Source: Solirubrobacter deserti
GTDB lineage: Bacteria > Actinomycetota > Thermoleophilia > Solirubrobacterales > Solirubrobacteraceae
Length of the DNA: 34,534 nucleotides
Direction of reading: 5' to 3'
Assembly: GCF_027587175.1 (NCBI RefSeq)
Contig: NZ_JAPCID010000072.1
Location: 1 to 34,534, forward strand
Shown here: piece by piece, positions 23,389 to 31,843 of the stretch
How positions within the stretch are numbered: the first letter of the stretch is position 1
How the letters are laid out: each line of letters begins with the position of its first letter
Position numbers and translations under genes: made by a program
Notes under the pieces: generated by a model
What the model saw: the letters and a program-made list of their open reading frames with translations, nothing else
The model's database searches: none
What the model was told of the DNA's origin: nothing

Positions 23389-26300
23389 TTGCGGAGCCTG
23401 ATCGCGTGCATGGTGCTGCTGCTGGTCTGGTGCGGCGTGGCCGGGGCCAAGACGCGCGTCGGCACGGGCGGCAACGTGCACGCGGTCGCGGACCCCGACG
23501 GGACCGCGCATGTCCTCTGGCGCAGCGGCAACACGATCACGTACTGCCGGGTCGCCCCGGGGACGGAGGCGTGCGCCGCGACGCGCACGTGGTCGAGCGC
23601 GGGCGGCGACATCGACATCGTGCGTGCGCCGGCCGGCGCGGTGCACGTGCTCGTCTCGGTCTGGTTCGCGGGCGGCGACTTCGGCACGCCGGGCCTGTGG
23701 GACGTCGTGCTCAGCGGCGGGACGTGGGCGGCGCCGAAGCGGATCACCAACACCGTCCCGGGAAACTCGCACCAGGGCACGATCTTCGGGCCGGGCGAGT
23801 TCCAGGTCGGTTGGCTCACCCAGGTCGGCACACCGACCGGCGCGCGGTTGACGTTCGGCACCACGAACTCGCCGGGCGTCAGCCAGGGTGCGGTGGACCT
23901 GATCGTCCCGGGCTCCTACGAGGCCGACGTCGGGCTCGCGACCACGGCCTCGCCGGTCGTCGTCTCCCGCAGCACGGGCACCGGGATCACCGCCTACCAG
24001 TCCCACAGCGGCGCGGGCGACGTGCGCAACGTCGCGAACTGGCGGGCGGCCAAGACGCTCGGTGACGTCGGCCCGACGATCGACCTCGCCGCCAATGCCC
24101 TCGCCGCGCCCGCGCTGGTCTCCTACCAGTACGTCGCGGGCACGGACTGGCGGATCAACGTGCGTCGCTACGACCATGCGTCCGACGCGTTCGGCGCGCC
24201 GGTCGTCGTCAACGAGGACGACGAGACGCGTGACGTGTGGGCGTTTCTGGACAGCGCGTCCAACGTGCACGCGCTGTGGCGCTCGGGCAGCCCGAAGTAC
24301 CGCGGTGCCGCCTCCGCGGCGCTCGTCTACAGCGCGTCCGCGACCGGCGAGGCGTGGCCGAAGAACGGCATCGTGCTCGACCAGGGCATGTCGAACGCGG
24401 TGCCGGCGCTCGCGGCGGGGTCCGGAGGGGCCGGCGTGGCGGCGTGGACGCGTGACGCCGGCGACGGCTCGACCGACGACGACGAGGTCTGGCTCGGCGC
24501 GATCGGCGGGCCGGGCAGCGCCTTCCCGCCCGATCCGCCGCCGCCCGACACGCCGCCGCCACCCGTCCAGCCGCCGCCGGTGGACCCGTCGTGCGTCAAG
24601 CAGCCGGCGCTCGGCGTCGCGAAGCTGCTCGCCACGGGCTGCTTCAAGAAGACGACGGGCTCGAAGCTGACGACGACGCAGCCGTTCCTGGTCAACGGGA
24701 TCACCGTCGACCCGGGCGGCAAGACCGTCACGGTCGACACCGCCAAGCGAACGCTCGCCGTCTCGAGCGCGTCGGTCGCGATGGGCGTGATCAAGCTGGG
24801 CAAGGCCAAGCTCGACTGGACGTTCCCGGCCTCGGGCACGTGGACGCGGCCCGGCGGCGCGATCGATCTCGACGCCGGCGGCTTCGGCGGCGAGCTGCTC
24901 GGCCTGAAGATCACGGGCGACGCGACGCTCAAGCTCACCGACGGCAAGGCGTTGCTGACCGGTTTCCTGCGCCTGCCCGCGCCCTTCGACGGCGTCACCG
25001 CGCAGCTGGACTTCCGCTCGGACAACTTCACCGGGCTGCAGCTGCAGGGCCTGAAGTCGCACATCGACGAGCTCGGGCTCGGCTTCCACGACCTCGACCT
25101 GGAGTACACGAGCGACCCGCCCACGTGGACCGGCAAGCTCAAGTTCCAGCCCTCCGTGCTCGAGGGGTCCGGGACCGACTTCGAGGGCGAGATCCGGCTC
25201 GTGAACGGGACGCTGGACAAGCTCGCGATCGCGGCCAAGTTCGACGCGCCCGGGCGGGAGCTGTACCCGCCGCTCGTGTACCTGCGCTACGCCGGGCTCG
25301 ACCTGGAGGTCAAGCCGCTGCAGATCACCGGGAAGGTGATCGTCGCGGGCGGTGCGTCGCCGACCGACACGCCGATCATCAGCGTCGGGCGCCCCTATGA
25401 CGACTTCGGGATCCTCAAGCTGCGCCTGGCCTCGCCGTTCTCCCTGCGGGCGGAGGGACCCGTGTACGTGCTGGGGACGCGGGTCGGCGGCGGCTTCTTC
25501 CAGTACACGCACAAGGGCGTGATCGACTTCGGCGCGGACGCGAAGATCGGGTCCTGCGACGGCGGGATCGCGGGCGCGGAGGCTTCGGTCAAGGGCTTCG
25601 TGGACGTGTCCGGCGGCTTGAAGATGAACGCCAAGGGCGAAGGCCGCGCGTGCCTGGGCGCGCTGTCGGCGAGCGCGACCGCGGTCGTCTCCTCCAAGGG
25701 CATGGCCGCCTGCGCCGACTTCAAGTTCCCGCCCATCAGCGCGGGCGCCGGGATCTTCTGGGGCGACGCACTGCCCGACCTCAAGCCGCTGCTGTGCAAG
25801 ACGAAGCCGTACGAGGTGGCGCAGGCGGCGCAAGCGGGCGGACCGATCCAGGTCGGCGCGGGCCTCAGGCAGCTCAACGTGATCGTCACGGGCGATGCCG
25901 GCGTGCCGGTCGTGACGCTGGTCGGGCCGAACGGGCTCCGGTACGCGGGCGCGGCGTCGGGCGTGGTGAGCTCGGCCACGGGCGTGTCGGTCGGCGAGCC
26001 CGCCCTCAAGCGCCAGACGTTCATGATCGCGCGGCCGCCCGCGGGCGCGTGGGCGCTGGAACTCGCGCCGGGCTCGCCGGGCGTGACGGGCGTGCAGGTG
26101 GCGCGCGACGCGCCGGCCCTGAAGGTGACGGGCCGGGTCGAGCGCGGCGAGCTGCGCTGGAAGCAGTCCGGCGGCTCCGGCCAGGTCGTGAGCTTCTACG
26201 AGCAGGGCGACGGCGTGTTCCGGCGCCTGGGCGTGGCGCGCGGGGCGTCCGGGACGCTGCGCTGGAAGCCGGCGGCGGTGCGCGGCGGCCGGCGGACGGT

Positions 26301-26640
26301 CATCGCCGTCGGCGAGCTCGACGGGCTGGCTTCCGACCAGTTCACGCTCGGCTCGTTCACGCTGCCGCGGCCCGCGAAGCCGGGTATCGCGCGGCGGCTG
26401 AAGGCGGCCAAGCGGGCGGGCGCGCTGCGGCTGACGTGGGTGCCGGGGCGCGGCGCCGCGCGGCAGGAGGTGCGCGTGCAGCTCTCCAACGGGATCGGGT
26501 TGGTGGAGCGCGTCTCCGGGCGCACGCGCCGGCTGCGGGTGCCGGGCGTGGCCAAGGGCGTGACGGGCCGCGTGACGGTCGTCGGGCTGCGCGCGGACGG
26601 GGTGGCCGGAAAGACCGCACGAGTCGTCGTGAGGCGCTGA
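23389..26640 (+). CDS. Large multidomain secreted protein of unknown function, 1083 aa
   Basis: I do not recognise the family. The chain starts at TTG with a signal peptide (1-20, SLIACMVLLLVWCGVAGA). Residues about 25-375 look like a beta-propeller: repeats such as HAVADPDGTAHVLWRSGN and NVHALWRSGSPKYRG. A Pro-rich hinge (about 380-403) leads to a long beta-rich middle (about 404-830; VNGITVDPGGKTVTVDTAKR, LKSHIDELGLGFHDLDLEY) with six or more cysteines. The last ~90 residues, after ASDQFTLGSF, resemble a fibronectin-III-like strand sandwich (GALRLTWVPG, TGRVTVVGLRADG). ATG 23410 is an alternative start that leaves a very short signal peptide. Modular surface or adhesion protein is the best guess. 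Confidence 0.8.
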   Translation: MRSLIACMVLLLVWCGVAGAKTRVGTGGNVHAVADPDGTAHVLWRSGNTITYCRVAPGTEACAATRTWSSAGGDIDIVRAPAGAVHVLVSVWFAGGDFGTPGLWDVVLSGGTWAAPKRITNTVPGNSHQGTIFGPGEFQVGWLTQVGTPTGARLTFGTTNSPGVSQGAVDLIVPGSYEADVGLATTASPVVVSRSTGTGITAYQSHSGAGDVRNVANWRAAKTLGDVGPTIDLAANALAAPALVSYQYVAGTDWRINVRRYDHASDAFGAPVVVNEDDETRDVWAFLDSASNVHALWRSGSPKYRGAASAALVYSASATGEAWPKNGIVLDQGMSNAVPALAAGSGGAGVAAWTRDAGDGSTDDDEVWLGAIGGPGSAFPPDPPPPDTPPPPVQPPPVDPSCVKQPALGVAKLLATGCFKKTTGSKLTTTQPFLVNGITVDPGGKTVTVDTAKRTLAVSSASVAMGVIKLGKAKLDWTFPASGTWTRPGGAIDLDAGGFGGELLGLKITGDATLKLTDGKALLTGFLRLPAPFDGVTAQLDFRSDNFTGLQLQGLKSHIDELGLGFHDLDLEYTSDPPTWTGKLKFQPSVLEGSGTDFEGEIRLVNGTLDKLAIAAKFDAPGRELYPPLVYLRYAGLDLEVKPLQITGKVIVAGGASPTDTPIISVGRPYDDFGILKLRLASPFSLRAEGPVYVLGTRVGGGFFQYTHKGVIDFGADAKIGSCDGGIAGAEASVKGFVDVSGGLKMNAKGEGRACLGALSASATAVVSSKGMAACADFKFPPISAGAGIFWGDALPDLKPLLCKTKPYEVAQAAQAGGPIQVGAGLRQLNVIVTGDAGVPVVTLVGPNGLRYAGAASGVVSSATGVSVGEPALKRQTFMIARPPAGAWALELAPGSPGVTGVQVARDAPALKVTGRVERGELRWKQSGGSGQVVSFYEQGDGVFRRLGVARGASGTLRWKPAAVRGGRRTVIAVGELDGLASDQFTLGSFTLPRPAKPGIARRLKAAKRAGALRLTWVPGRGAARQEVRVQLSNGIGLVERVSGRTRRLRVPGVAKGVTGRVTVVGLRADGVAGKTARVVVRR

Positions 26641-26676
26641 GTTCCCTCCGGCGCGTCTGCTTATCTGGCGCGTCCG

Positions 26677-27759
26677 ATGTCAGTCGACAAGCTTCAAGAG
26701 GCCGAGGAACAGGTCGCGCAGATGCGCGAGGCGGAGGAGGAGTCGCGCCGCGAGGACCTTCGCCGCCCGCCCCTGGACGAGACCGCGACCAAGGCGCACA
26801 GCGCCATCACGGCGCCGCTCGCGCAGGTGCGCACGATGACGAACATGCGCACGGGTCCGCTGGAGGCCATCCACGAGCTCGCGGTCTCGATCCGCGAGAC
26901 CGGGCTCCTGCACCCGCCGCTCGTGCGCGCGACCGAGGACGAAGAGCAGCCGTACGAGCTGCTCGCCGGCCAGCGCCGGTTCGCGGCCATGAAGCTGCTC
27001 GACCAGGCGGAAGAGCCGCGGGAGTGGCGCTTCACGCTCGTCGACGGCGTCTCCACGCGTGAGGCGCTGACGATGCAGTTCGCCGAGAACTTCCACCAGA
27101 GCAAGCCCGAGCCCGTCCAGTTCGCCCGTGCCGTGCGGCTGATCATGAAGGAGGACGAGTCGCTCACCGCCGCAGAGGTGTCGCGGATCGTGGGCGCGCC
27201 CGTGGACTGGACGCGCAAGTCGCTGAAGCTGCTCGAGCTGCCGGACACGATCCTCGCTCGCGTCGAGCGCGGGGACCTGTCGTTCACGACGGCCGACTTC
27301 GTGCGCCGCCAGGTCGCGCGCGGGGCCGTGACCGAGGCCAAGGCGCAGGAGCTCGTGGAGGCGCACACCGCCGGGGACATCAGCGCGACCGAGCTGAAGT
27401 TCGGCGCGGGCTACGTCCCGCCGCCGCCGGAGAACTACGAGGAGGTCTCGGCCCGCTTGGACGCCGCGCGGCGCGAGGCGTCCAAGCCGGTCCCGCGCGA
27501 GGAGCGCGACGAGGACTGGACGGAGGAGTCCGGCGGCGAGCCGACGCCCACCCCGGAGTTCCGGGACGGCCCGTCGGACGCCGAGGTGGACGCGTTCGTG
27601 CTCGGCGCGTTCCTGCACCACTCGGCGACCGCGCGCACCAAGAAGCTGCTCCGCATCACGGGCGAGGCCGACGCGCACGAATACGCGCGCTCCCTGCGCC
27701 CGCACGAGCGGCTGTCGGCGCTGCGGTCGTTTGCGCGCGAGGCGATCGACGCAATCTAG
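26677..27759 (+). CDS. Orphan ParB-like (ParB/Spo0J-type N-domain) protein
   Basis: This 360-aa protein has a ParB-type nuclease/CTP-binding domain: box I SIRETGLLHPPLV (71-83), box II AGQRRFAAMKLL (97-108) and box III AENFHQSKPEPVQFA (136-150). A HTH follows (LTAAEVSRIVGAPVDWTRKS, 163-182). Classical chromosomal ParB has GERR in box II; here the Glu is Gln (GQRR). An N-terminal acidic coiled region (1-35) and a long charged linker (250-305) lead to a helical end. No parA or parS-like site is seen nearby, so it is probably not the chromosome-segregation ParB; a gene regulator or nucleoid-occlusion-like switch is possible. Confidence 0.85.
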   Translation: MSVDKLQEAEEQVAQMREAEEESRREDLRRPPLDETATKAHSAITAPLAQVRTMTNMRTGPLEAIHELAVSIRETGLLHPPLVRATEDEEQPYELLAGQRRFAAMKLLDQAEEPREWRFTLVDGVSTREALTMQFAENFHQSKPEPVQFARAVRLIMKEDESLTAAEVSRIVGAPVDWTRKSLKLLELPDTILARVERGDLSFTTADFVRRQVARGAVTEAKAQELVEAHTAGDISATELKFGAGYVPPPPENYEEVSARLDAARREASKPVPREERDEDWTEESGGEPTPTPEFRDGPSDAEVDAFVLGAFLHHSATARTKKLLRITGEADAHEYARSLRPHERLSALRSFAREAIDAI

Positions 27760-27763
27760 GCCC

Positions 27764-27915
27764 GTGGGCGCCTGGGGAGCCGGCAACTTCGAGAACGACA
27801 CCGCGGCGGACTGGATCGCCGAGGAGTCCGAGCTGTACGACCTGTGGGCGAGGACGGCACGCTCGATCCGGAATGGGTCGCGGCCGTCCAGGATCTTCAG
27901 CGCCGGCTCGCCTGA
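27764..27915 (+). pseudogene. DUF4259 gene remnant (internal deletion plus frameshift)
   Basis: GTG 27764 opens with GAWGAGNFENDTAADWI, the conserved N-terminus of DUF4259 proteins. After only about 20 codons it joins ESELYDLW, which resembles the family's C-terminal end, and the frame is then lost. Adding one G in the GGG at the TGGGC restores GEDGTLDPEWVAAVQDLQRR and a TGA at 27913, a fitting family C-terminus. So about 80 middle residues are missing and one base is lost. The tail overlaps the converging lysR gene. Family call is from memory of the motif. Confidence 0.55.
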
Positions 27916-28790
27916 GCCAGCGCGTCGACGAGCGCCTGGGTCGCCGCGGAGCGGTCCGGGCGGGTGACGGCCAGAACCTCGCGCCGCACCGGGCGCGGGT
28001 CGTCGACGTTGATCGCGTGCAGGCCGGGCGGGAGCGCGTCCGCGAGCAGTGAAGGGATGACCGCGACGCCGAGCCCGGCGGCCACCAGGCCGAGGCGCGC
28101 CGGCCAGTCGCGCAGCGCGTAGGCGACGGTCGCGTCCTCCTGCAGCGTCGGCCACACACCGAACTGCGGGCCTTCGGCGGTGGCCTCGCCGACGATCCAC
28201 GTCTGGCCGTAGAGGTCGCCGACGTTCACCCACGAGCGGCCGGCGAACGGGTGCTGGGCGCCCACGACGAGCATCATCGCGCCGCGGTAGAGCGCGTCGT
28301 GGGTGAGGCCTTCGAGGTCGTACTCGGCGCTGGCGCCGGCCGCGATCACCGCGACGTCGACGCGCTCGGCCCGCAGCCGCCGCAGCTGCGCCGCGCTCCC
28401 GCCCTCGCGCAGGCGGACGCTGATCGCCGGGTGCTCTTGCTGCATGCGCTTCAGCGCCCGGGGGACGAGCGTGCTCAGCGCGGTCGGGAACGCGCCGAGC
28501 GTGAGCCGGTCCGTGAGCGTCTCCTCGAGCTGGGTGAGCGCGAGCGCGGCGGCGTCGACGCGGTCGAGGATCGGGTGGAGGTGCGCGAGCAGTGCGCGGC
28601 CGCGGGCGGTGGGCCGCACGCCGCGCGGCAGACGCTCGAACAGCGGCGCGCCGGCCGCCGCCTCCATCAGCGCGACCTGGCGCGAGATCGCGGACTGCGT
28701 GTATCCGAGCGCGCGGGCGGCGCCGGTGAGCGAGCCGCGGGCCGCCACCTCGCGGACGATCCGCATCCCGACAAGGGTCAGCTCAGCCAT
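27897..28790 (-). CDS. LysR-family transcriptional regulator
   Basis: This 297-aa LTTR has the winged HTH at 1-60 (GSLTGAARALGYTQSAISRQ, then FERLPRGVRPTARG) and a two-lobed periplasmic-binding-like effector domain (about 90-290; LTLGAFPTALSTLVPRALKR opens lobe I and AAGLGVAVIPSLLADAL is in lobe I/II). Start ATG 28790 gives the common short N-terminus. It is divergent from the SDR gene at 28861 with 70 bp between, the classic arrangement in which an LTTR controls the neighbour and itself. The inducer is unknown. Confidence 0.93.
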   Translation of the reverse strand: MAELTLVGMRIVREVAARGSLTGAARALGYTQSAISRQVALMEAAAGAPLFERLPRGVRPTARGRALLAHLHPILDRVDAAALALTQLEETLTDRLTLGAFPTALSTLVPRALKRMQQEHPAISVRLREGGSAAQLRRLRAERVDVAVIAAGASAEYDLEGLTHDALYRGAMMLVVGAQHPFAGRSWVNVGDLYGQTWIVGEATAEGPQFGVWPTLQEDATVAYALRDWPARLGLVAAGLGVAVIPSLLADALPPGLHAINVDDPRPVRREVLAVTRPDRSAATQALVDALAQASRR

Positions 28791-28808
28791 GCGCGTTTGC
28801 GATGGCTT

Positions 28809-28824
28809 CGATGCGAGATCATCG
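28809..28824. promoter_or_regulatory. Candidate LysR binding site
   Basis: CGATG-N6-CATCG is an inverted repeat of the size LTTRs recognise. A wider GCGATG...CATCGC pair surrounds it. It lies just before the -35 of the SDR promoter. Confidence 0.4.
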
Positions 28825-28825
28825 C

Positions 28826-28860
28826 TTGTTCGATAGCAGATCGGTCGTACGGTCGAAGGC
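28826..28860 (+). promoter_or_regulatory. Promoter for the SDR at 28861
   Basis: TTGTTC (28826-28831) and TACGGT (28848-28853) are 16 nt apart, a good sigma-70 pair. ATG 28861 follows the -10 by 7 nt, so the mRNA is probably leaderless. Confidence 0.5.
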
Positions 28861-29667
28861 ATGAAGACTTGGTTGATCACCGGAGCGGCGGCGGGACTCG
28901 GCCGCGAATGGACCGAAGCGGCCCTCGAGCGCGGCGATCGCGTCGCGGCCACGGGACGCAGCGGGCTCGAGCGGCTCGACGATCTGCGCGACCAGCACGC
29001 TGAGCGCCTGCTCGCGCTCGAGCTCGACGTCACCGACCGCGAGCGCGCGTTCGCGGTCGTCCAGGAGGCGGCCGACACGTTCGGGTCGCTCGACGTTGTC
29101 GTCAACAACGCCGGCTACGGGCACTTCGGCATGGTCGAGGAGCTCACCGAGGCCGAGGTGCGCGCGCAGATGGAGACGAACTTCTACGGGACGCTGTGGG
29201 TGACGCAGGCGGCACTGCCGATCATGCGCGCCCAGGGCGCCGGCCACATCCTCCAGAACACGAGCGAGGGCGGCATCATCGCGTACCCCGGCATCGGCGC
29301 CTACCACGCGTCCAAGTGGGCGGTGGAAGGGCTCACCGAGTCGCTCGCGCAGGAGGTCGCCGGGCTCGGCATCAAGGTCACGCTGGTCGAACCCGGCCCG
29401 TTCGGGACGGGCTGGCTCGACGCCGGCGTGCAGAGCGCGCGCATCCCCGCGTACGACCCCGTGCGCCCCGAGAACCTGGTGTGGGAGCTCGGCGACCCGC
29501 GCGCGACGCGCGAGGCGATCCTCAAGGTCGTCGACGCGCAGGAGCCGCCGCGGCGGATCTTCCTCGGGCGCGGCTCGTTGCCGCAGGCCGAGGCCGCCTA
29601 CGCCGAGCGGCTGGAGACCTGGCGCGAGTGGCAGCCGGTGTCCGTCGCGGCTATGGGTGCCGCTTGA
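28861..29667 (+). CDS. Short-chain dehydrogenase/reductase, LysR-linked
   Basis: This 268-aa oxidoreductase has the NADP-binding loop TGAAAGLG (7-14), D56 in ELDVTD, NNAG (82-85), S135 (LQNTSEGG) and the catalytic Y148-x3-K152 in AYHASKWAVEG. The length and the C-terminal FGTGWLD region fit classical SDRs that reduce carbonyls of small molecules. It is divergent from lysR, which probably controls it. Its last 17 nt overlap the converging DUF2000 gene. Confidence 0.92.
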   Translation: MKTWLITGAAAGLGREWTEAALERGDRVAATGRSGLERLDDLRDQHAERLLALELDVTDRERAFAVVQEAADTFGSLDVVVNNAGYGHFGMVEELTEAEVRAQMETNFYGTLWVTQAALPIMRAQGAGHILQNTSEGGIIAYPGIGAYHASKWAVEGLTESLAQEVAGLGIKVTLVEPGPFGTGWLDAGVQSARIPAYDPVRPENLVWELGDPRATREAILKVVDAQEPPRRIFLGRGSLPQAEAAYAERLETWREWQPVSVAAMGAA

Positions 29668-30073
29668 GGCCGCGCAGGATCTGATCGGCCTGGCGGTGCG
29701 GCGCACGGATCGCGACGCCGACGAGGTCGAGGTCGTCGGTGGCGACGGCCTTGACCGCGGCGCGGTTGTCGTCGTCGTGGCCGGTGCTGAACAGCTCGCG
29801 CGTGTAGATCGCCATGTCGGCCTCACGCTCCAGCGCGCGCCGGTGGGTCTTGGTCAGCGCGTCGGCGCTGCCCTCGAACACGAGCACGGGCTGGCGCAGC
29901 ATCGGGAGGTACTGGACGCCGTCCGCGTCCTCATAGTTCGGCCCGACGGTCTGCTCGTTGCCCGTGGCGATGATCCCGCTCATCAGGAACGCGGTGACGT
30001 TGAGCCGCTGCCAGGTGGCGAGGTCGTCGCGCACGACGACGGCGATCTTGGTCGGAAAGTCGGTGACGCCCAT
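29651..30073 (-). CDS. DUF2000-family protein
   Basis: This 140-aa protein shows the DUF2000 pattern near its start: TKIAVVVRDDLATWQRLNVT followed by AFLMSGIIATG, then QYLPMLRQPVLVFEG in the middle. The fold is alpha/beta; function is not established. It is the last gene of a minus-strand operon, 20 nt behind the AraC-type regulator. The AraC-DUF2000 pairing suggests the protein is the regulator's target or an accessory sensor. Confidence 0.87.
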   Translation of the reverse strand: MGVTDFPTKIAVVVRDDLATWQRLNVTAFLMSGIIATGNEQTVGPNYEDADGVQYLPMLRQPVLVFEGSADALTKTHRRALEREADMAIYTRELFSTGHDDDNRAAVKAVATDDLDLVGVAIRAPHRQADQILRGLKRHP

Positions 30074-30093
30074 CGGCTGGGCAGCTTCGCGCC

Positions 30094-30918
30094 TCAGGAC
30101 GCGGCCGTCTTGAACGTTCTTGCGCTCGCGTAGCGGGCGGGCGTGATCCCGACCGTGCGCCGGAACGTGCGCGTGAGGTGCGCCTGGTCGGCGAAGCCGC
30201 AGGTGAGCGCGACCTGCGCGGGCGTGTGCCCGCGGGTGAGGAGGTCGCGGGCGGCCTTGACGCGCAGGTCGGTCTGGAACGCGTGCGGCGGCAGGCCGAC
30301 CTGCGCGGTGAAGCGCCGCACGAGCTCGAACCGGCTCAGCTGCGCGACGCGCGCGAGCTCGGCCAGCGGGACGGGCTCGTCCCAGCGTTCGCGCAGGTGC
30401 TGCACGGCGCGCCGGACGGCGGCGTGTTCGACGCGGTCGCGCGCCGGCGGCGGGCCGGGCCGCAGGTGCGGCTTGAGCGTCTCGACCGCCTGCAGGACGG
30501 CCTCGTCGCGCTGCAGGCCCGCCGGCTCCTCGGCCAGCGCGCGGTGCGCGCGCAGCATCGCGGCCCGGAGCGCCGCGTCCTTGAACACGACCCAGCGGGC
30601 GGCGCGCGGCGCGGCCGCGTCCTGCTCGTCCCACGCCGACAGCAGCTCCGGCTCCAGGTAGAGCACCTTGTACGCCCAGCCCTCGGGCACCGCCGGCACG
30701 CCCGTGTGCACGGCCTCGGGTTCCAGCACGAAGCACTCGCCGTCGTCGGCCCGCTCCCGGCGCGCGTCGACCTGGAAGGCCGCCGCGCCGCGCTCCATCA
30801 CCGCGATCGTCCACGTCGGGTGGCTGTGCGGGCGGTACGCGTGGCGCTCGAAGTTCGCGTGCAGCGCCTCGACGCCGCTGAGCCCGTCAGGTCGGTACCA
30901 GCGGGCCGCTTCGCTCAC
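30094..30918 (-). CDS. AraC-family regulator with cupin sensor domain
   Basis: This 274-aa regulator has an N-terminal cupin (about 15-110; HAYRPHSHPTWTIAVMERGA carries the strand-pair histidines) and two C-terminal HTH units (about 170-270; PLAELARVAQLSRFELVRRF and TPAQVALTCGFADQAHLTRT, then FRRTVGITPARY, the AraC signature). The GTG start at 30918 overlaps the stop of the upstream 298-aa gene (GTGA), so it is translated by coupling. It probably regulates its own operon. Confidence 0.93.
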   Translation of the reverse strand: MSEAARWYRPDGLSGVEALHANFERHAYRPHSHPTWTIAVMERGAAAFQVDARRERADDGECFVLEPEAVHTGVPAVPEGWAYKVLYLEPELLSAWDEQDAAAPRAARWVVFKDAALRAAMLRAHRALAEEPAGLQRDEAVLQAVETLKPHLRPGPPPARDRVEHAAVRRAVQHLRERWDEPVPLAELARVAQLSRFELVRRFTAQVGLPPHAFQTDLRVKAARDLLTRGHTPAQVALTCGFADQAHLTRTFRRTVGITPARYASARTFKTAAS

Positions 30919-31811
30919 CGGGTGCGCTGGATGTTCGACACCGACGGGGGCAGCGAGTCCTCGCCGCCCTTGTAGGCGCCTTCGCTGAGCTGGACCGCGA
31001 TCGCCTCGAGCATCGCGAACCCGTCCTTGTAGCCGTCGACCTCCATGCCGAGCCGGTCGTAGATCATCAGGTAGTCGGGCTTGTCGTCGACCACGAGCTC
31101 CACCTCGCGCACCGTCGCGCCCGCGGGCAGCATGTGCCGCGGGCGGTGCGGAAAGCCCCCGCGAGCGAACGCCGCCTTGATCTCGTCGGTCAGCCCGGGG
31201 GCGACGTCGCCCGTCCACTCCGAGCTGGCGCCCACGAAGTGCAGCTCGAGCTTCGCGTGGTTGTCCTCGTCGATGATCAGCTCGATGCGCCCGAACGGGT
31301 TGCCGGGGTTGTGCTCGTTGCCGATCGAGTACCAGACGGACTGCCCGGCCGCGAGACCCGAGCGCCGGAACCGGAACACCGGGACGATCGCCACGCCCTT
31401 GGCGGCCTGCATGAACGCCTGCGCGTCCTCGTGGTTCCAGAACAGCCCGTGCGGGCTGAGGCGGTCGTCGAGGTCGTGCAGGCTGCGGTGCAGCAGCGCG
31501 GACTTGCCCTTCTTGTCGGCGACGTCGAAGCCCCGGAACTCCCACCACCCGCCGCGCTGATCGCCGAGCGCGACGTAGTCGTAGTTGTCGTTGCCCTGGC
31601 GCGAGAGGTCGATCAGCAGCTCACGGACGCCGTCGATGTCGTCCGCGGCCAGCAGCTCACGACCGCGCTCCGCGACATCCTGCGGGACCTCGTCGCCGAA
31701 GCTCTCGCGCTCGAAGCCCTCGTAGGCGTCGTCGCGCCGGAGCACGACCCGGCGCAGCTGCTCCCAGTCGATCTGCTCGCGGCGGCCGAGCAGCTTGTCC
31801 AAGCGCCCCAT
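30915..31811 (-). CDS. Conserved-looking cytoplasmic protein of unknown function, 298 aa
   Basis: I do not recognise this protein. It has no signal peptide or membrane helix. The first ~80 residues are helical and charged (MGRLDKLLGRREQIDWEQLR); the centre is strand-rich (GQSVWYSIGNEHNPGNPFGR, then IELIIDEDNHAKLELHFVGA) and the end is alpha/beta (PDYLMIYDRLGMEVDGYKDG). ATG 31811 shares one base with the stop of a 10-codon ORF (TGATG) and no Shine-Dalgarno is present, so its translation probably depends on upstream ribosomes. Its stop overlaps the AraC start. Confidence 0.82.
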   Translation of the reverse strand: MGRLDKLLGRREQIDWEQLRRVVLRRDDAYEGFERESFGDEVPQDVAERGRELLAADDIDGVRELLIDLSRQGNDNYDYVALGDQRGGWWEFRGFDVADKKGKSALLHRSLHDLDDRLSPHGLFWNHEDAQAFMQAAKGVAIVPVFRFRRSGLAAGQSVWYSIGNEHNPGNPFGRIELIIDEDNHAKLELHFVGASSEWTGDVAPGLTDEIKAAFARGGFPHRPRHMLPAGATVREVELVVDDKPDYLMIYDRLGMEVDGYKDGFAMLEAIAVQLSEGAYKGGEDSLPPSVSNIQRTR

Positions 31812-31843
31812 CAGCCGGCGATTGCGAAGTCGACCCTGATCAT
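31811..31843 (-). CDS. 10-codon leader/bridging ORF (MIRVDFAIAG)
   Basis: ATG 31843 overlaps the stop of the 99-aa ORF (ATGA) and its own TGA overlaps the ATG of the 298-aa gene (TGATG). A TANNNT hexamer also stands 7 nt before its ATG. It therefore looks like a coupling device: a leaderless upstream ORF, or a reinitiation bridge across a 27-nt gap. It may carry no peptide function. Confidence 0.45.
   Translation of the reverse strand: MIRVDFAIAG

Noticed and set aside
23365-25833. An 822-codon minus-strand frame opposite the large secreted protein
   Set aside because: Composition (Arg, Asp, His, Val repeats) is that of an antisense shadow in GC-rich DNA; the plus-strand frame has a signal peptide and structured domains.
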